Below, piece by piece: positions 1 to 5,643 of a DNA stretch of 11,372 bases; the stretch's first letter is position 1; the number at the start of each line of letters is the position of its first letter. The stretch is from contig DMUR01000054.1 in NCBI GenBank assembly GCA_003476885.1, positions 1-11,372 of the forward strand. The letters are read 5' to 3'. The DNA comes from Chloroflexota bacterium. Its GTDB lineage: Bacteria > Chloroflexota > Limnocylindria > Limnocylindrales > Limnocylindraceae. The translations under genes were made by a program, and so were the position numbers. The notes below the pieces were generated by a model. The model was not told the DNA's origin. It saw only the letters and a program-made list of their open reading frames with translations, and made no database searches.

Positions 1-366
1 GGGCTCGGTCGCCGCCGCGCGCTCCTCTCTGAGTGCACGTTCGCCGTGCGAGACGATCTCTCTGGACGACTCGCAACCATTGGTCGTGCCACCGTTTCGC
101 TGCCAGATGCAGAGGTCGCCTCACTCAGTCAGTGGCTCGAGGCGCACACGATTGCGCAACTCGGCTCGTATCGCAGTGTTGAGCCGCGCTTGGTGGCCGA
201 GGTTGCCTTTGATGCAGTGAGAAGGAGTGAACGCACCGCTTCGGGCTTCGCCCTCCGCTCCCCACGGATCACGCGACTTCGTTCAGACTTGGGCCCAGAC
301 CAGGCGGCAACACTCGCCTCACTGGAGAGCCGCTGCCATCTTGGCAGCGCACAGCCTGACGCATGA
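1..366 (+). CDS. ATP-dependent DNA ligase, C-terminal part (5' truncated by window edge)
   Basis: The reading frame is open from base 1 to the TGA at 364-366, so this is the last ~121 residues of a gene that starts upstream. The visible part matches the C-terminal OB-fold domain of ATP-dependent DNA ligases, which seal nicks using ATP. A segment VEPRLVAEVAFDAVRRSERT is followed by SGFALRSPRITRLRSD, corresponding to the family's usual EVAFD...SG-ALRFPR-RxDK block (motifs V/VI), and then by a helix with the usual spacing (DQAATLASLES). Two positions differ from the consensus: SPR instead of FPR, and RSDL instead of RxDK at motif VI. The adenylation domain with the catalytic lysine lies outside the window, so the subfamily (LigB-like, or ligase associated with an Lhr-type helicase) cannot be decided. 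An internal GTG at 46 is only an apparent start, because ligase-like sequence continues upstream of it. The next gene starts 21 bases after the stop. Confidence 0.85.
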   Translation, partial: GLGRRRALLSECTFAVRDDLSGRLATIGRATVSLPDAEVASLSQWLEAHTIAQLGSYRSVEPRLVAEVAFDAVRRSERTASGFALRSPRITRLRSDLGPDQAATLASLESRCHLGSAQPDA

Positions 367-387
367 ACCGAGCGAGAGGAGCACGAG

Positions 388-1707
388 ATGACTGATCAGA
401 TCTCGCACGAAGCGCTCCTCCAGGCCGCCGCAACGTCCACCGACGAGGCGGGGAAGGTGGCAGAGCTTCGTGCCGCGATCCCCGCAACGACCGCGGGGAT
501 CTATCTGAATGCAGGGAGCGTTGGTCCGCTCCCGCGCGAAGTGGATGCGGCGATTCGCCAAGTGCAGGAGCAAGAGCTTGCGACCGGTCGCGCATCAGAG
601 CACCTGATGGATGACGTGGAGGTGCGTGTGGACGAACTTCGCGGCGTCTTCGCCTCGGTACTCGCCACAGACCTTGAACTTGTTGCGGTGGCGCACAGCA
701 CCACCGAGGCGGTCATGCGTGCGCTCATTGCAACCGAACTCAAGCCAGGTGACCGCGTGGTCACACTTGATGAGGAGTACCCAGCGATTCGTGGGAGTCT
801 CGCCGCACGCGCTGCTCGCCAAGGGTTCAGCGTTGCGACGGTGAGTACGCGTGACGAGCGCGGGGTCGCGATCAGTGATGCGGAGATCGTCACGCGCGTC
901 ACCGAACTTTTGGTTCCGCCCACCCGCGCGATCGTGATCTCGCGGGTCAGCTGGATCAGCGGGCGCATCCTTCCGCTCGAAGAGATCCTCCCGCGTGCGC
1001 GCGCCGCAGGGATCATCAGCATTGTTGACGGCGCGCAGTCTGTTGGCGCAATGCTTGACGCTGTGGATGCGTTGGACCCTGATGTGCTCGCTTTCCCGTC
1101 TCAGAAGTGGCTTCTCGGTATTGAAGGACTTGCTGGCATGCGCCTTTCGCGCCGCGCACTTGCTGCGGGCGGACTGCAGACGCCAATCGGCGGCTTCCTC
1201 GCCTTCCGTGAGCCAGCGCTTGACGGCGTTGGCGTGATGCACGACGACGCTCGTCGATTCCAAACCTCAGGGTTCGCGCGGCCAGCACTCGTTGGCTCTG
1301 CACGCGCCGCCGGTTGGCTCTCCATGCAGGTGGGCCTGCCGTGGGCGGTTGTTCGTGCGGGTCGCCTCGCACGCGCCTTTGCCGCAGGCGCCGCTTCTAT
1401 CCCGGGCGTTGAGCTCCTGGTCGGTCCAGGGCGCCACGCCACAATCGTCGCGCTCCGCGTGAACGGCTGGGAGGCGTCGCAGCTCGTTGAAGAGTTCAGC
1501 CGGCGCGCCTTCGCCATCACCCGACGCGTCCCTGGCGTGCCCGCCACGGCAGATCGCCCCGCCTCAAGCCCTGCCCTGCGCACTTCGTGGGGCTTCTGGA
1601 ACACCGATGAAGAGGTCGCGCGAATGCTCGAGCTACTCACCCTCTTCGCTGCGCACACGCCAGAGAGCCTGCCGAAGCGCCCAACGATTGAAATCATCCA
1701 GCGCTGA
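388..1707 (+). CDS. Class V aminotransferase-fold PLP enzyme (NifS/CefD-like), cysteine-free
   Basis: This 439-aa PLP-dependent fold-type I enzyme is of the class V group (NifS, isopenicillin N epimerase, kynureninase relatives). Visible signatures are: N-terminal YLNAGSVGPLP (39-49); the phosphate-binding turn AHSTTEAV (102-109); VDGAQSVG (213-220) with the pyridine-contacting Asp214; FPSQKW (236-241), where Lys240 should form the Schiff base; and RTSWGFWNTDEEV (398-410), the usual C-terminal R-x-S-x-x-x-x-N-T-x-E-E block. The protein contains no cysteine, so it cannot be a canonical cysteine desulfurase using a catalytic Cys. An epimerase, lyase or transaminase role is more likely, with the substrate unknown. 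The start ATG is supported by GAGAGGAG at 374-381, six bases upstream. Its stop is one base before the ATG of the next membrane-protein gene, suggesting co-translation. Length is normal for the family. Confidence 0.85.
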   Translation: MTDQISHEALLQAAATSTDEAGKVAELRAAIPATTAGIYLNAGSVGPLPREVDAAIRQVQEQELATGRASEHLMDDVEVRVDELRGVFASVLATDLELVAVAHSTTEAVMRALIATELKPGDRVVTLDEEYPAIRGSLAARAARQGFSVATVSTRDERGVAISDAEIVTRVTELLVPPTRAIVISRVSWISGRILPLEEILPRARAAGIISIVDGAQSVGAMLDAVDALDPDVLAFPSQKWLLGIEGLAGMRLSRRALAAGGLQTPIGGFLAFREPALDGVGVMHDDARRFQTSGFARPALVGSARAAGWLSMQVGLPWAVVRAGRLARAFAAGAASIPGVELLVGPGRHATIVALRVNGWEASQLVEEFSRRAFAITRRVPGVPATADRPASSPALRTSWGFWNTDEEVARMLELLTLFAAHTPESLPKRPTIEIIQR

Positions 1708-1708
1708 G

Positions 1709-2128
1709 ATGAGCGGCAACCGCGCTCCGCGTGGGTTCTTTGGGAAGCGCCTCTATCAGCTACAACATGCGCCGCGGCCGGTCTTTCGAGCAGTGCTCGC
1801 AAGCGGAGGAAGTGGGCTCGTCTTCATGCTGATCTATCTGGCGTATGACCTTCATGTTGAGCGTGCGCTGATGGACGGCCTTTCACCATCACTGATCGTT
1901 GGTGGGGGAGATCTGCGCACGGAGGCCGCTGCGCTCGTGGTCCTCTGCACCTCAACCTTCGGGAGTCTACTGACGTATCTGATCGTTCCGCAGCCATCGG
2001 CAGACGGCACGAGCATCACGCGCTCAGGTTGGTCTGCACTTCTTGGACTCTTTGCGAGTCTCCCCATCGCATACATCGCGCTGGTGATTGAGAGTCAGTT
2101 TCTGAAGCCGCTCCTGCTCGCGCTGTAG
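1709..2128 (+). CDS. Small integral membrane protein, unknown function
   Basis: This 139-aa protein is not recognised as a member of any named family. It has a short basic N-terminus (residues 1-25, rich in Arg/Lys) and three hydrophobic stretches at about 26-48, 70-93 and 106-127, followed by a hydrophobic tail ending LLLAL. By the positive-inside tendency the N-terminus is probably cytoplasmic. The ATG at 1709 is chosen because it lies one base after the stop of the class V PLP enzyme, although the frame stays open further upstream as a shadow inside that gene. There is no convincing Shine-Dalgarno sequence, so translation is probably coupled to the upstream gene. That linkage is the only clue to function. 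The gene converges on the winged-helix gene, with only 13 bases between the two stop codons. Confidence 0.7.
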   Translation: MSGNRAPRGFFGKRLYQLQHAPRPVFRAVLASGGSGLVFMLIYLAYDLHVERALMDGLSPSLIVGGGDLRTEAAALVVLCTSTFGSLLTYLIVPQPSADGTSITRSGWSALLGLFASLPIAYIALVIESQFLKPLLLAL

Positions 2129-2141
2129 ATCGCGCACACCG

Positions 2142-2453
2142 TTAGCGCGAGATGTATCCAACCATTCGGTACCCAACCCCGCGCACGCTGACGAGAATCT
2201 CAGGCTTGCGCTGATTCCCCTCAAACTTCTTGCGGAGGCGGTTGATCGCAACACGGAGCGCCTCGTCTCCGCCACTCCAGCTCTCTCCCCAAATCTTCTG
2301 CCGAATCTCCTGATGGGTGACCGCTTCGCCAAGCCGCTCAAAGAAAAGTGCGACGAGTCGCTTCTCAATCCCAGTGAGGAGTGTGCTGCGTCCATCCACG
2401 TGCAGTGACCCGGTCGCGGGGTCGAAGCGAATGGCGTGGGGGGCAGTTGTCAT
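2142..2453 (-). CDS. Stand-alone OmpR/PhoB-type winged-helix DNA-binding protein
   Basis: This 103-aa protein consists almost entirely of the Trans_reg_C winged helix that normally forms the C-terminal half of OmpR-family response regulators. The order fits: N-terminal strands around IRFDPATGSLHVDG (8-21); helix 1 GIEKRLVALFFERLGEAV (28-45); helix 2 HQEIRQKIWG (48-57); recognition helix EALRVAINRLRKKFEG (64-79); and the wing hairpin ILVSVRGVGYRMV (86-98), with the typical RGVGYR. There is no receiver domain and none is encoded just upstream, so it is not phosphorylated like a classical regulator. It probably binds DNA constitutively or through a partner. The gene lies 64 bases downstream of the transporter gene on the same strand. 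Its start has no Shine-Dalgarno; instead a TAGAAT box lies nine bases before the ATG, suggesting a separate, possibly leaderless transcript. Confidence 0.85.
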   Translation of the reverse strand: MTTAPHAIRFDPATGSLHVDGRSTLLTGIEKRLVALFFERLGEAVTHQEIRQKIWGESWSGGDEALRVAINRLRKKFEGNQRKPEILVSVRGVGYRMVGYISR

Positions 2454-2462
2454 GGGAGGGGA

Positions 2463-2468
2463 ATTCTA
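2463..2468 (-). promoter_or_regulatory. Possible -10 box (TAGAAT) of a near-leaderless winged-helix transcript
   Basis: Read on the - strand, TAGAAT is followed by nine bases (TCCCCTCCC) and then the ATG at 2453. The nine bases lack any purine-rich ribosome-binding site. A start point about seven bases after the box would give an almost leaderless mRNA. I see no good -35 at the usual spacing, so this remains tentative. Confidence 0.4.
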
Positions 2469-2517
2469 CCCGCTTGTTACAGAGTGCGCCGATCCGTTCC
2501 GCCGCCCCACCGGCTGC

Positions 2518-3462
2518 TTAGACGACACCGCCTGCTGCGATCGCGAGCGTGGCCGCCCCTGCAAGGGCGATCCCGATCCCCTGGCGGAGCCCAATGCGTT
2601 CTCGCAGGATGACAGCGGCAAAGATCACCGTCGTCACTGGCGCAATGGAGGTGAAGACCGCCGCGACGGCAACGCCGCTCTCTTGTGACGCCAGCAGGAA
2701 GAAGAGATTGCCGAGCGTGTCACCACTCCCCGCCGCCGCGAGTGTCAGGACCAGTGCGATGCGACCGCGACGTCCGGTTGGGATTGCACTAGGTCGAATC
2801 TCTTCGGCGCCAGGTGGGCGTCGACCGATCGCGCGTGCAATCAAGAAGAGGCTGACGAGCGCGCTCACGCTTGCAACGCGGAGTCCAGTGAGGAGCCAGA
2901 GCGTACTCTCAGATTCAACACGAGCGAAGAGGAGACTGAAGCCTGCAAAGCAGAGGCCAGCAGCTACGCCGTAGAGCGCTCCACCAAACGCGGCCGCCCC
3001 ACTTGATGCATCTGGATGCGCACCTGGATCACCAGCGTTCACCGTGTTTGCATCGGCACTTGTAGAGACGATGTAAATCGCGATGATTGCAAGCCCGAAT
3101 CCTGTGAGGCGTAACGGCGTGGCCGTCTCTCCGCCCGCAAGTGCAACTGCAACGGGGATCAGTGCGGCTAGTGTTCCGGCGATGCTTGCAACCACGGAGA
3201 TCTTTCCGTGCGCAAAGCCGTGATACAGGGAGAGCACGCCGGTGCCACCCGTGATCCCCGCGATCGCGGTCAACTGCAAGGTGGCGCCATCTGGAATCGA
3301 TTGACCACTGAGCAGCGCAATTGGGACAAGAATGCCGAGCGCCACACTCTGGCTCGCGGCGACCACAAAGAAGGTGGGGAGGCGACGACTCGCAATGCCG
3401 CCCACAAAATCTCCACCGCCCCAGGAGAAGGCGGCAAGGATCCCGTAGAAAGCGCCGATCAC
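2518..3462 (-). CDS. EamA-family DMT transporter (10 TM)
   Basis: This 314-aa, very hydrophobic protein has the two-fold repeat of drug/metabolite transporters (EamA). Roughly ten hydrophobic segments are visible, five in each half, separated by a more polar loop around residues 135-155 (ADANTVNAGDPGAHPDASSG). The second half ends with the signature APVTTVIFAAVILRERIGLRQGIGIALAGAATL, with the Glu-Arg pair typical of EamA proteins, in which a short helix is followed by the last membrane segment. The substrate cannot be read from sequence; family members export amino acids, metabolites or drugs. The start is a GTG that shares a GTGA overlap with the stop of the upstream acetyltransferase gene, so the two are probably co-translated. 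The pair could form an acetylation/export unit, but that is inference only. Confidence 0.85.
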   Translation of the reverse strand: MIGAFYGILAAFSWGGGDFVGGIASRRLPTFFVVAASQSVALGILVPIALLSGQSIPDGATLQLTAIAGITGGTGVLSLYHGFAHGKISVVASIAGTLAALIPVAVALAGGETATPLRLTGFGLAIIAIYIVSTSADANTVNAGDPGAHPDASSGAAAFGGALYGVAAGLCFAGFSLLFARVESESTLWLLTGLRVASVSALVSLFLIARAIGRRPPGAEEIRPSAIPTGRRGRIALVLTLAAAGSGDTLGNLFFLLASQESGVAVAAVFTSIAPVTTVIFAAVILRERIGLRQGIGIALAGAATLAIAAGGVV

Positions 3463-3911
3463 GAGGAGCTCCCGAGATATGTCATTCGTAGATGTTCGCC
3501 TACTCCAGGAAAATCAAACGGCTCCCCCTCGCCGACGAAGCGGTGGCGCTCGTAGAAGGGGACCGCGCGGATGCGGGCGTTGCACCAGAGTGGGCGGGCT
3601 GCACCCTCACGCCCCTCCCACTCTCTGAGTGCCGCTTCAAGGAGGGCGCCGCCGAGTCCTTGGCTGCGCAGGTTTGGGGCGGTGGCCATGCCGCGAAGCT
3701 GGGTGCTCCGCACCCCGCTGTCAGAGGTGACTTCATAGAGTGAGACGCACGCCACAAGGAGGTCACCCAACCACACACCCCAATGCACGCCGAGTCCCTC
3801 TTCATCTCCGGGGAGGAGCGCGCGCTCAAGTGGCCCTCCACCACGAAGCACCTCGCTTCGAAGGGGGAGGATCTCTTCTACCGTTGCGCGTCGAATCTCA
3901 GGGAGGCTCAT
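3459..3911 (-). CDS. GNAT-family N-acetyltransferase
   Basis: This 150-aa GNAT acetyltransferase transfers acetyl from acetyl-CoA to an amine substrate. Motif A is clear: QLRGMATAPNLRSQGLGGAL (71-90), with R-S-Q-G-L-G-G forming the pyrophosphate-binding loop, followed by the helix LLEAALREWEG. Motif B follows as RPLWCNARIRAVPFYERHRF (106-125), with the WCNAR and FYE elements, and ends in a conserved FPGVGEHLRM. This pattern resembles the YitI/ElaA-like subgroup, whose substrates are poorly known. The ATG at 3911 is preceded six bases upstream by TACCGT, a -10-like box, and has no Shine-Dalgarno, suggesting leaderless transcription. The stop overlaps the GTG of the DMT transporter by four bases. 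The gene is divergent from the threonine-dehydratase-like gene, 52 bases away. Confidence 0.88.
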   Translation of the reverse strand: MSLPEIRRATVEEILPLRSEVLRGGGPLERALLPGDEEGLGVHWGVWLGDLLVACVSLYEVTSDSGVRSTQLRGMATAPNLRSQGLGGALLEAALREWEGREGAARPLWCNARIRAVPFYERHRFVGEGEPFDFPGVGEHLRMTYLGSSS

Positions 3912-3917
3912 CTCGGC

Positions 3918-3923
3918 ACGGTA
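3918..3923 (-). promoter_or_regulatory. -10-like box TACCGT, six bases before the acetyltransferase start
   Basis: On the - strand, TACCGT is followed by GCCGAG and the ATG at 3911. The TANNNT pattern at this distance is what leaderless genes of Actinomycetota and similar bacteria show. The box overlaps the 8-base palindrome CGGTACCG (3919-3926). Confidence 0.5.
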
Positions 3924-3951
3924 CCGCGTCGCACGCGTTTGAGTCGTGGGC

Positions 3952-3957
3952 TACCGT
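3952..3957 (+). promoter_or_regulatory. -10-like box TACCGT, six bases before the dehydratase start
   Basis: On the + strand, TACCGT is followed by TCGTTC and the ATG at 3964. It is the same hexamer at the same distance as on the opposite strand of this divergent region. It supports choosing ATG 3964 over the in-frame GTG at 3946, which lies upstream of the box. Confidence 0.5.
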
Positions 3958-3963
3958 TCGTTC

Positions 3964-5046
3964 ATGCCTGAGACACGACCCGCCACCCCCGCACTTCCTA
4001 CCCTTGATGCGCTCACGGGTAAGCCCTTCACCATGGACCTTGCTGCGGTGAAGCGCGCGGCGGCGCGAACTGCGGGCCGACTGCATGTCACTCCACTCCT
4101 CAGCTCTATTGGCGCAGCGGAAGCACTGCGCCGAAGCGGGGGACCACTCCTTGGCGACGGTCGCATTCGATTGAAGTCAGAACACCTGCAGCGCACCGGC
4201 TCATACAAAGTGCGCGGCATGCTGAATCGCGTGACGCACATGGTCGAGCACTTCGGTGAGGCAGAGGTGCAGCGCCGTGGCCTGATCACCTTCAGTGCTG
4301 GCAATGCCGCCGCGGCATACGCGTGGGCAGGGCGCGAATTCAAGGTGCCAGTCCACGTTGTGATGCCGCGCAGCGCCGTCCCCGCAAAGATCGCCGCGTG
4401 CGAGTCGTATGGCGCAACCGTGCACCTTGTTGACGGGTTGATGGGCGAGGCAGCACTCCTGAAAGACCAGCTCATTAAGGAGCTCGGACTCTTTGATGCA
4501 CATCCGTTTGATGACCCATATGTCATCTCAGGACACGGCACGCTCGGCGCGGAGATCCTTGATCAACTTCCTGAGGCGGATGTGGTGATCGGCGGACTCG
4601 GCGGTGGCGGCATGCTTTGTGGTGCCGCCGTCGCACTCCGTGCACTGAAGCCATCGATTCGCATTTACGGCGTAGAGCCAGAAGGCTCTGCTGCGGTGAA
4701 GCTGGCGGTCGAGGCAGGAGCTGTTGTCCCTGTGCAGCCCAAGTCGATCGCCGATGGTCTCGGCGCACCGTACGCTGGCTCGTGGACGTTGCCGCTCGCC
4801 TCAACGCTGATTGACGCCTGCATCACGCTTCCTGACGAAGAGATCCTCGGCGGCCTCCGCTTCCTCGCGGAGCGTTGCAAGCAAGTGGTGGAGCCCGCTG
4901 GCGCCGCTGCGCTCGCCGCCCTCCTCTTTGGACGTATTCCTGTGTCACAAGGTGATCGCGTGGTTGTCATCCTCAGCGGCGGCAACGTAGACCTGACCCG
5001 GATGCCCGAGTTTCTCTCCCGCGCCCTGCCAATCCCCGGCGTGTAG
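3964..5046 (+). CDS. Threonine/serine dehydratase-like PLP enzyme (fold type II)
   Basis: This 360-aa fold-type II PLP enzyme resembles threonine ammonia-lyase, which converts threonine to 2-oxobutanoate and ammonia, feeding isoleucine synthesis or catabolism. Visible motifs are: the substrate-side block LKSEHLQRTGSYKVRGM (70-86) with Schiff-base Lys82; SAGNAAAA (111-118); the PLP phosphate loop GLGGGGM (211-217); EPEGSAAVK (238-246); VEPAGAAALAAL (309-320); and SGGNVD (338-343), where Ser338 faces the pyridine nitrogen. There is no C-terminal ACT-type regulatory domain, so it resembles the catabolic/short form rather than the isoleucine-inhibited IlvA. The usual SxGNHxxG motif is altered to SAGNAAAA. 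Residues 1-23 are a Pro/Thr/Ala-rich extension; ATG 4033 is an alternative start. ATG 3964 is preferred because of the TACCGT box six bases upstream. A serine/threonine ammonia-lyase, or a related hydroxy-amino-acid lyase or racemase, remains possible. Confidence 0.82.
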   Translation: MPETRPATPALPTLDALTGKPFTMDLAAVKRAAARTAGRLHVTPLLSSIGAAEALRRSGGPLLGDGRIRLKSEHLQRTGSYKVRGMLNRVTHMVEHFGEAEVQRRGLITFSAGNAAAAYAWAGREFKVPVHVVMPRSAVPAKIAACESYGATVHLVDGLMGEAALLKDQLIKELGLFDAHPFDDPYVISGHGTLGAEILDQLPEADVVIGGLGGGGMLCGAAVALRALKPSIRIYGVEPEGSAAVKLAVEAGAVVPVQPKSIADGLGAPYAGSWTLPLASTLIDACITLPDEEILGGLRFLAERCKQVVEPAGAAALAALLFGRIPVSQGDRVVVILSGGNVDLTRMPEFLSRALPIPGV

Positions 5047-5055
5047 CTCTCCTGG

Positions 5056-5084
5056 TTGACACCTACCCACCCTCGCCCTAGGCT
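5056..5084 (+). promoter_or_regulatory. Sigma-70-type promoter of the small-protein cluster
   Basis: A consensus -35 TTGACA (5056-5061) is separated by exactly 17 bases from a -10-like TAGGCT (5079-5084). Transcription would begin around 5090-5092, just where the palindrome starts. It lies nine bases after the stop of the dehydratase gene. Confidence 0.7.
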
Positions 5085-5091
5085 TTCCCTA

Positions 5092-5110
5092 ACTGATACT
5101 CAGTATCAGT
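5092..5110 (+). promoter_or_regulatory. Perfect 19-base odd palindrome, probable operator
   Basis: ACTGATACTCAGTATCAGT has two nine-base arms around a single central C. It sits at or just after the expected transcription start and 19 bases before the ATG at 5130. This is a classic place for a dimeric repressor (TetR- or PadR-like sites have this form) to block initiation or elongation. As RNA it could also form a hairpin, but with a one-base centre the inner pairs could not close, so a DNA operator is more likely. Confidence 0.6.
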
Positions 5111-5129
5111 ACAAGTTGAGGAGGATCCC

Positions 5130-5327
5130 ATGGGTTTTAGCCACAAGAACACTCGAGGCGTGACGTACTTTCTTCATGGTCGTAGCCGGACGGCTGCAAG
5201 CGGCAAGACGGTAACCCTCTATTTCTTTGCGAAGGCTTCGGGCGCTGGCGCCATTGAAGCGCTGCCAAGTGGCTACAAGGTTGTTGAGTCTGAGAAGACA
5301 GGCCTTCCAATCCTGAAGAAGGCATAG
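5130..5327 (+). CDS. Small conserved basic protein (65 aa), paralogue of the gene at 5644
   Basis: This is an uncharacterised small soluble protein. Its core, from residue 11 on, reads VTYFLHGRSR, then ASGKTVTLYFFAK (23-35), then ALPSGYKVVES (44-54) and TGLPILKK (57-64). It shares 41 of 55 aligned residues with the protein encoded at 5644-5865. Similar proteins with YFFA...P-GY-V-E...TGLP-LKK appear as hypothetical proteins in several bacterial groups, as far as I recall; no function is assigned. It is rich in Lys/Arg and aromatic residues and lacks cysteine, signal peptide and membrane segment. The pattern of short strands with basic residues could suit nucleic-acid or ribosome binding, but this is a guess. 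A strong Shine-Dalgarno GAGGAGGA (5118-5125) fixes the start. It is expressed from the promoter and palindrome directly upstream and is probably cotranscribed with the next gene. Confidence 0.85.
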   Translation: MGFSHKNTRGVTYFLHGRSRTAASGKTVTLYFFAKASGAGAIEALPSGYKVVESEKTGLPILKKA

Positions 5328-5335
5328 CCCTCTAA

Positions 5336-5560
5336 ATGAGAGAGCCAGCGAACCCGAACGTGAAGTGCCCGAACGGCGACCTTCCCGAGCAGCCGCACCT
5401 CTTTGAGGCTGCAGCGGCCGAGGGAACGCCGCTCTACATGTTCTGCCGCAATTGCGGCGAGGTTCGCAAGATCGAGTTGCCGTTGCCGTTCACGACACCA
5501 CTCGACGACCTTCCGGCACATCTCTGGCCCTCCTCTCGCGAGGATCCTCAGGGAGGTTGA
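5336..5560 (+). CDS. Small protein with possible zinc-binding site (74 aa)
   Basis: I do not recognise this gene. The protein has Cys11 in the motif VKCPNG, His21, and a CRNCG knuckle (Cys37, Cys40) followed by EVRKIELPLPF, which looks like a minimal zinc-ribbon or treble-clef site with CHCC ligands. The C-terminal third is Pro/Leu-rich (TTPLDDLPAHLWPSS). Codon choice is G/C-ending like the neighbours, supporting a real gene. The ATG follows the stop of the first small paralogue after only eight bases and lacks a good Shine-Dalgarno, so it probably depends on coupling to that gene. Its TGA stop (5558-5560) lies inside the likely -35 box of the next promoter. It sits between two paralogous small genes, suggesting a shared task, perhaps with RNA or ribosomes, though this is inference. 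Confidence 0.6.
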   Translation: MREPANPNVKCPNGDLPEQPHLFEAAAAEGTPLYMFCRNCGEVRKIELPLPFTTPLDDLPAHLWPSSREDPQGG

Positions 5561-5586
5561 CCCCTTCACGCGGGAGTCTGTAAGAC
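5557..5586 (+). promoter_or_regulatory. Possible promoter for the second small paralogue
   Basis: A TTGACC (5557-5562) is followed, 18 bases later, by TAAGAC (5581-5586). The -35 overlaps the stop codon of the preceding small gene. The match is weaker than that of the first promoter in this cluster. Confidence 0.45.
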
Positions 5587-5602
5587 GTACGCTTTGGCAA
5601 GA

Positions 5603-5617
5603 GTGACCACTGGTCAC
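5603..5617 (+). promoter_or_regulatory. Perfect 15-base odd palindrome, possible operator
   Basis: GTGACCACTGGTCAC has two seven-base arms around a central C, 26 bases before the ATG at 5644 and about 10 bases after the expected transcription start. Its position parallels the 19-base palindrome of the first paralogue, but the half-sites differ, so a different regulator would be expected. Confidence 0.45.
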
Positions 5618-5643
5618 ACAGAGGAAAAGAGGGAGGGAACATC

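Noticed and set aside
1487..1708. Upstream extension of the small membrane-protein frame into the PLP enzyme gene.
   Set aside because: The added residues are low-complexity shadow translation; the ATG at 1709, one base after the upstream stop, is a natural start.
501..1802. Several long open frames on the - strand opposite the class V PLP enzyme (for example 501-1022, 595-1263, 1101-1802).
   Set aside because: They are Arg/Ser-rich, show no domain signals, and lie opposite a well-supported gene. This is expected in GC-rich DNA.
2117..2151. Inverted repeat CTCGCGCT / AGCGCGAG at the convergent ends of the membrane-protein and winged-helix genes.
   Set aside because: The eight-base stem has a 19-base loop, overlaps coding sequence and has no T-run on either side, so it is too weak to call a terminator.
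3946..3963. GTG 3946 as the start of the dehydratase-like gene.
   Set aside because: It would place the TACCGT box inside the coding region and adds only six residues; ATG 3964 fits the box spacing better.
5092..5617. The idea that both palindromes of the small-gene cluster are copies of the same operator.
   Set aside because: Apart from TGA/TCA-like edges and the central C, the half-sites do not match in sequence or spacing.
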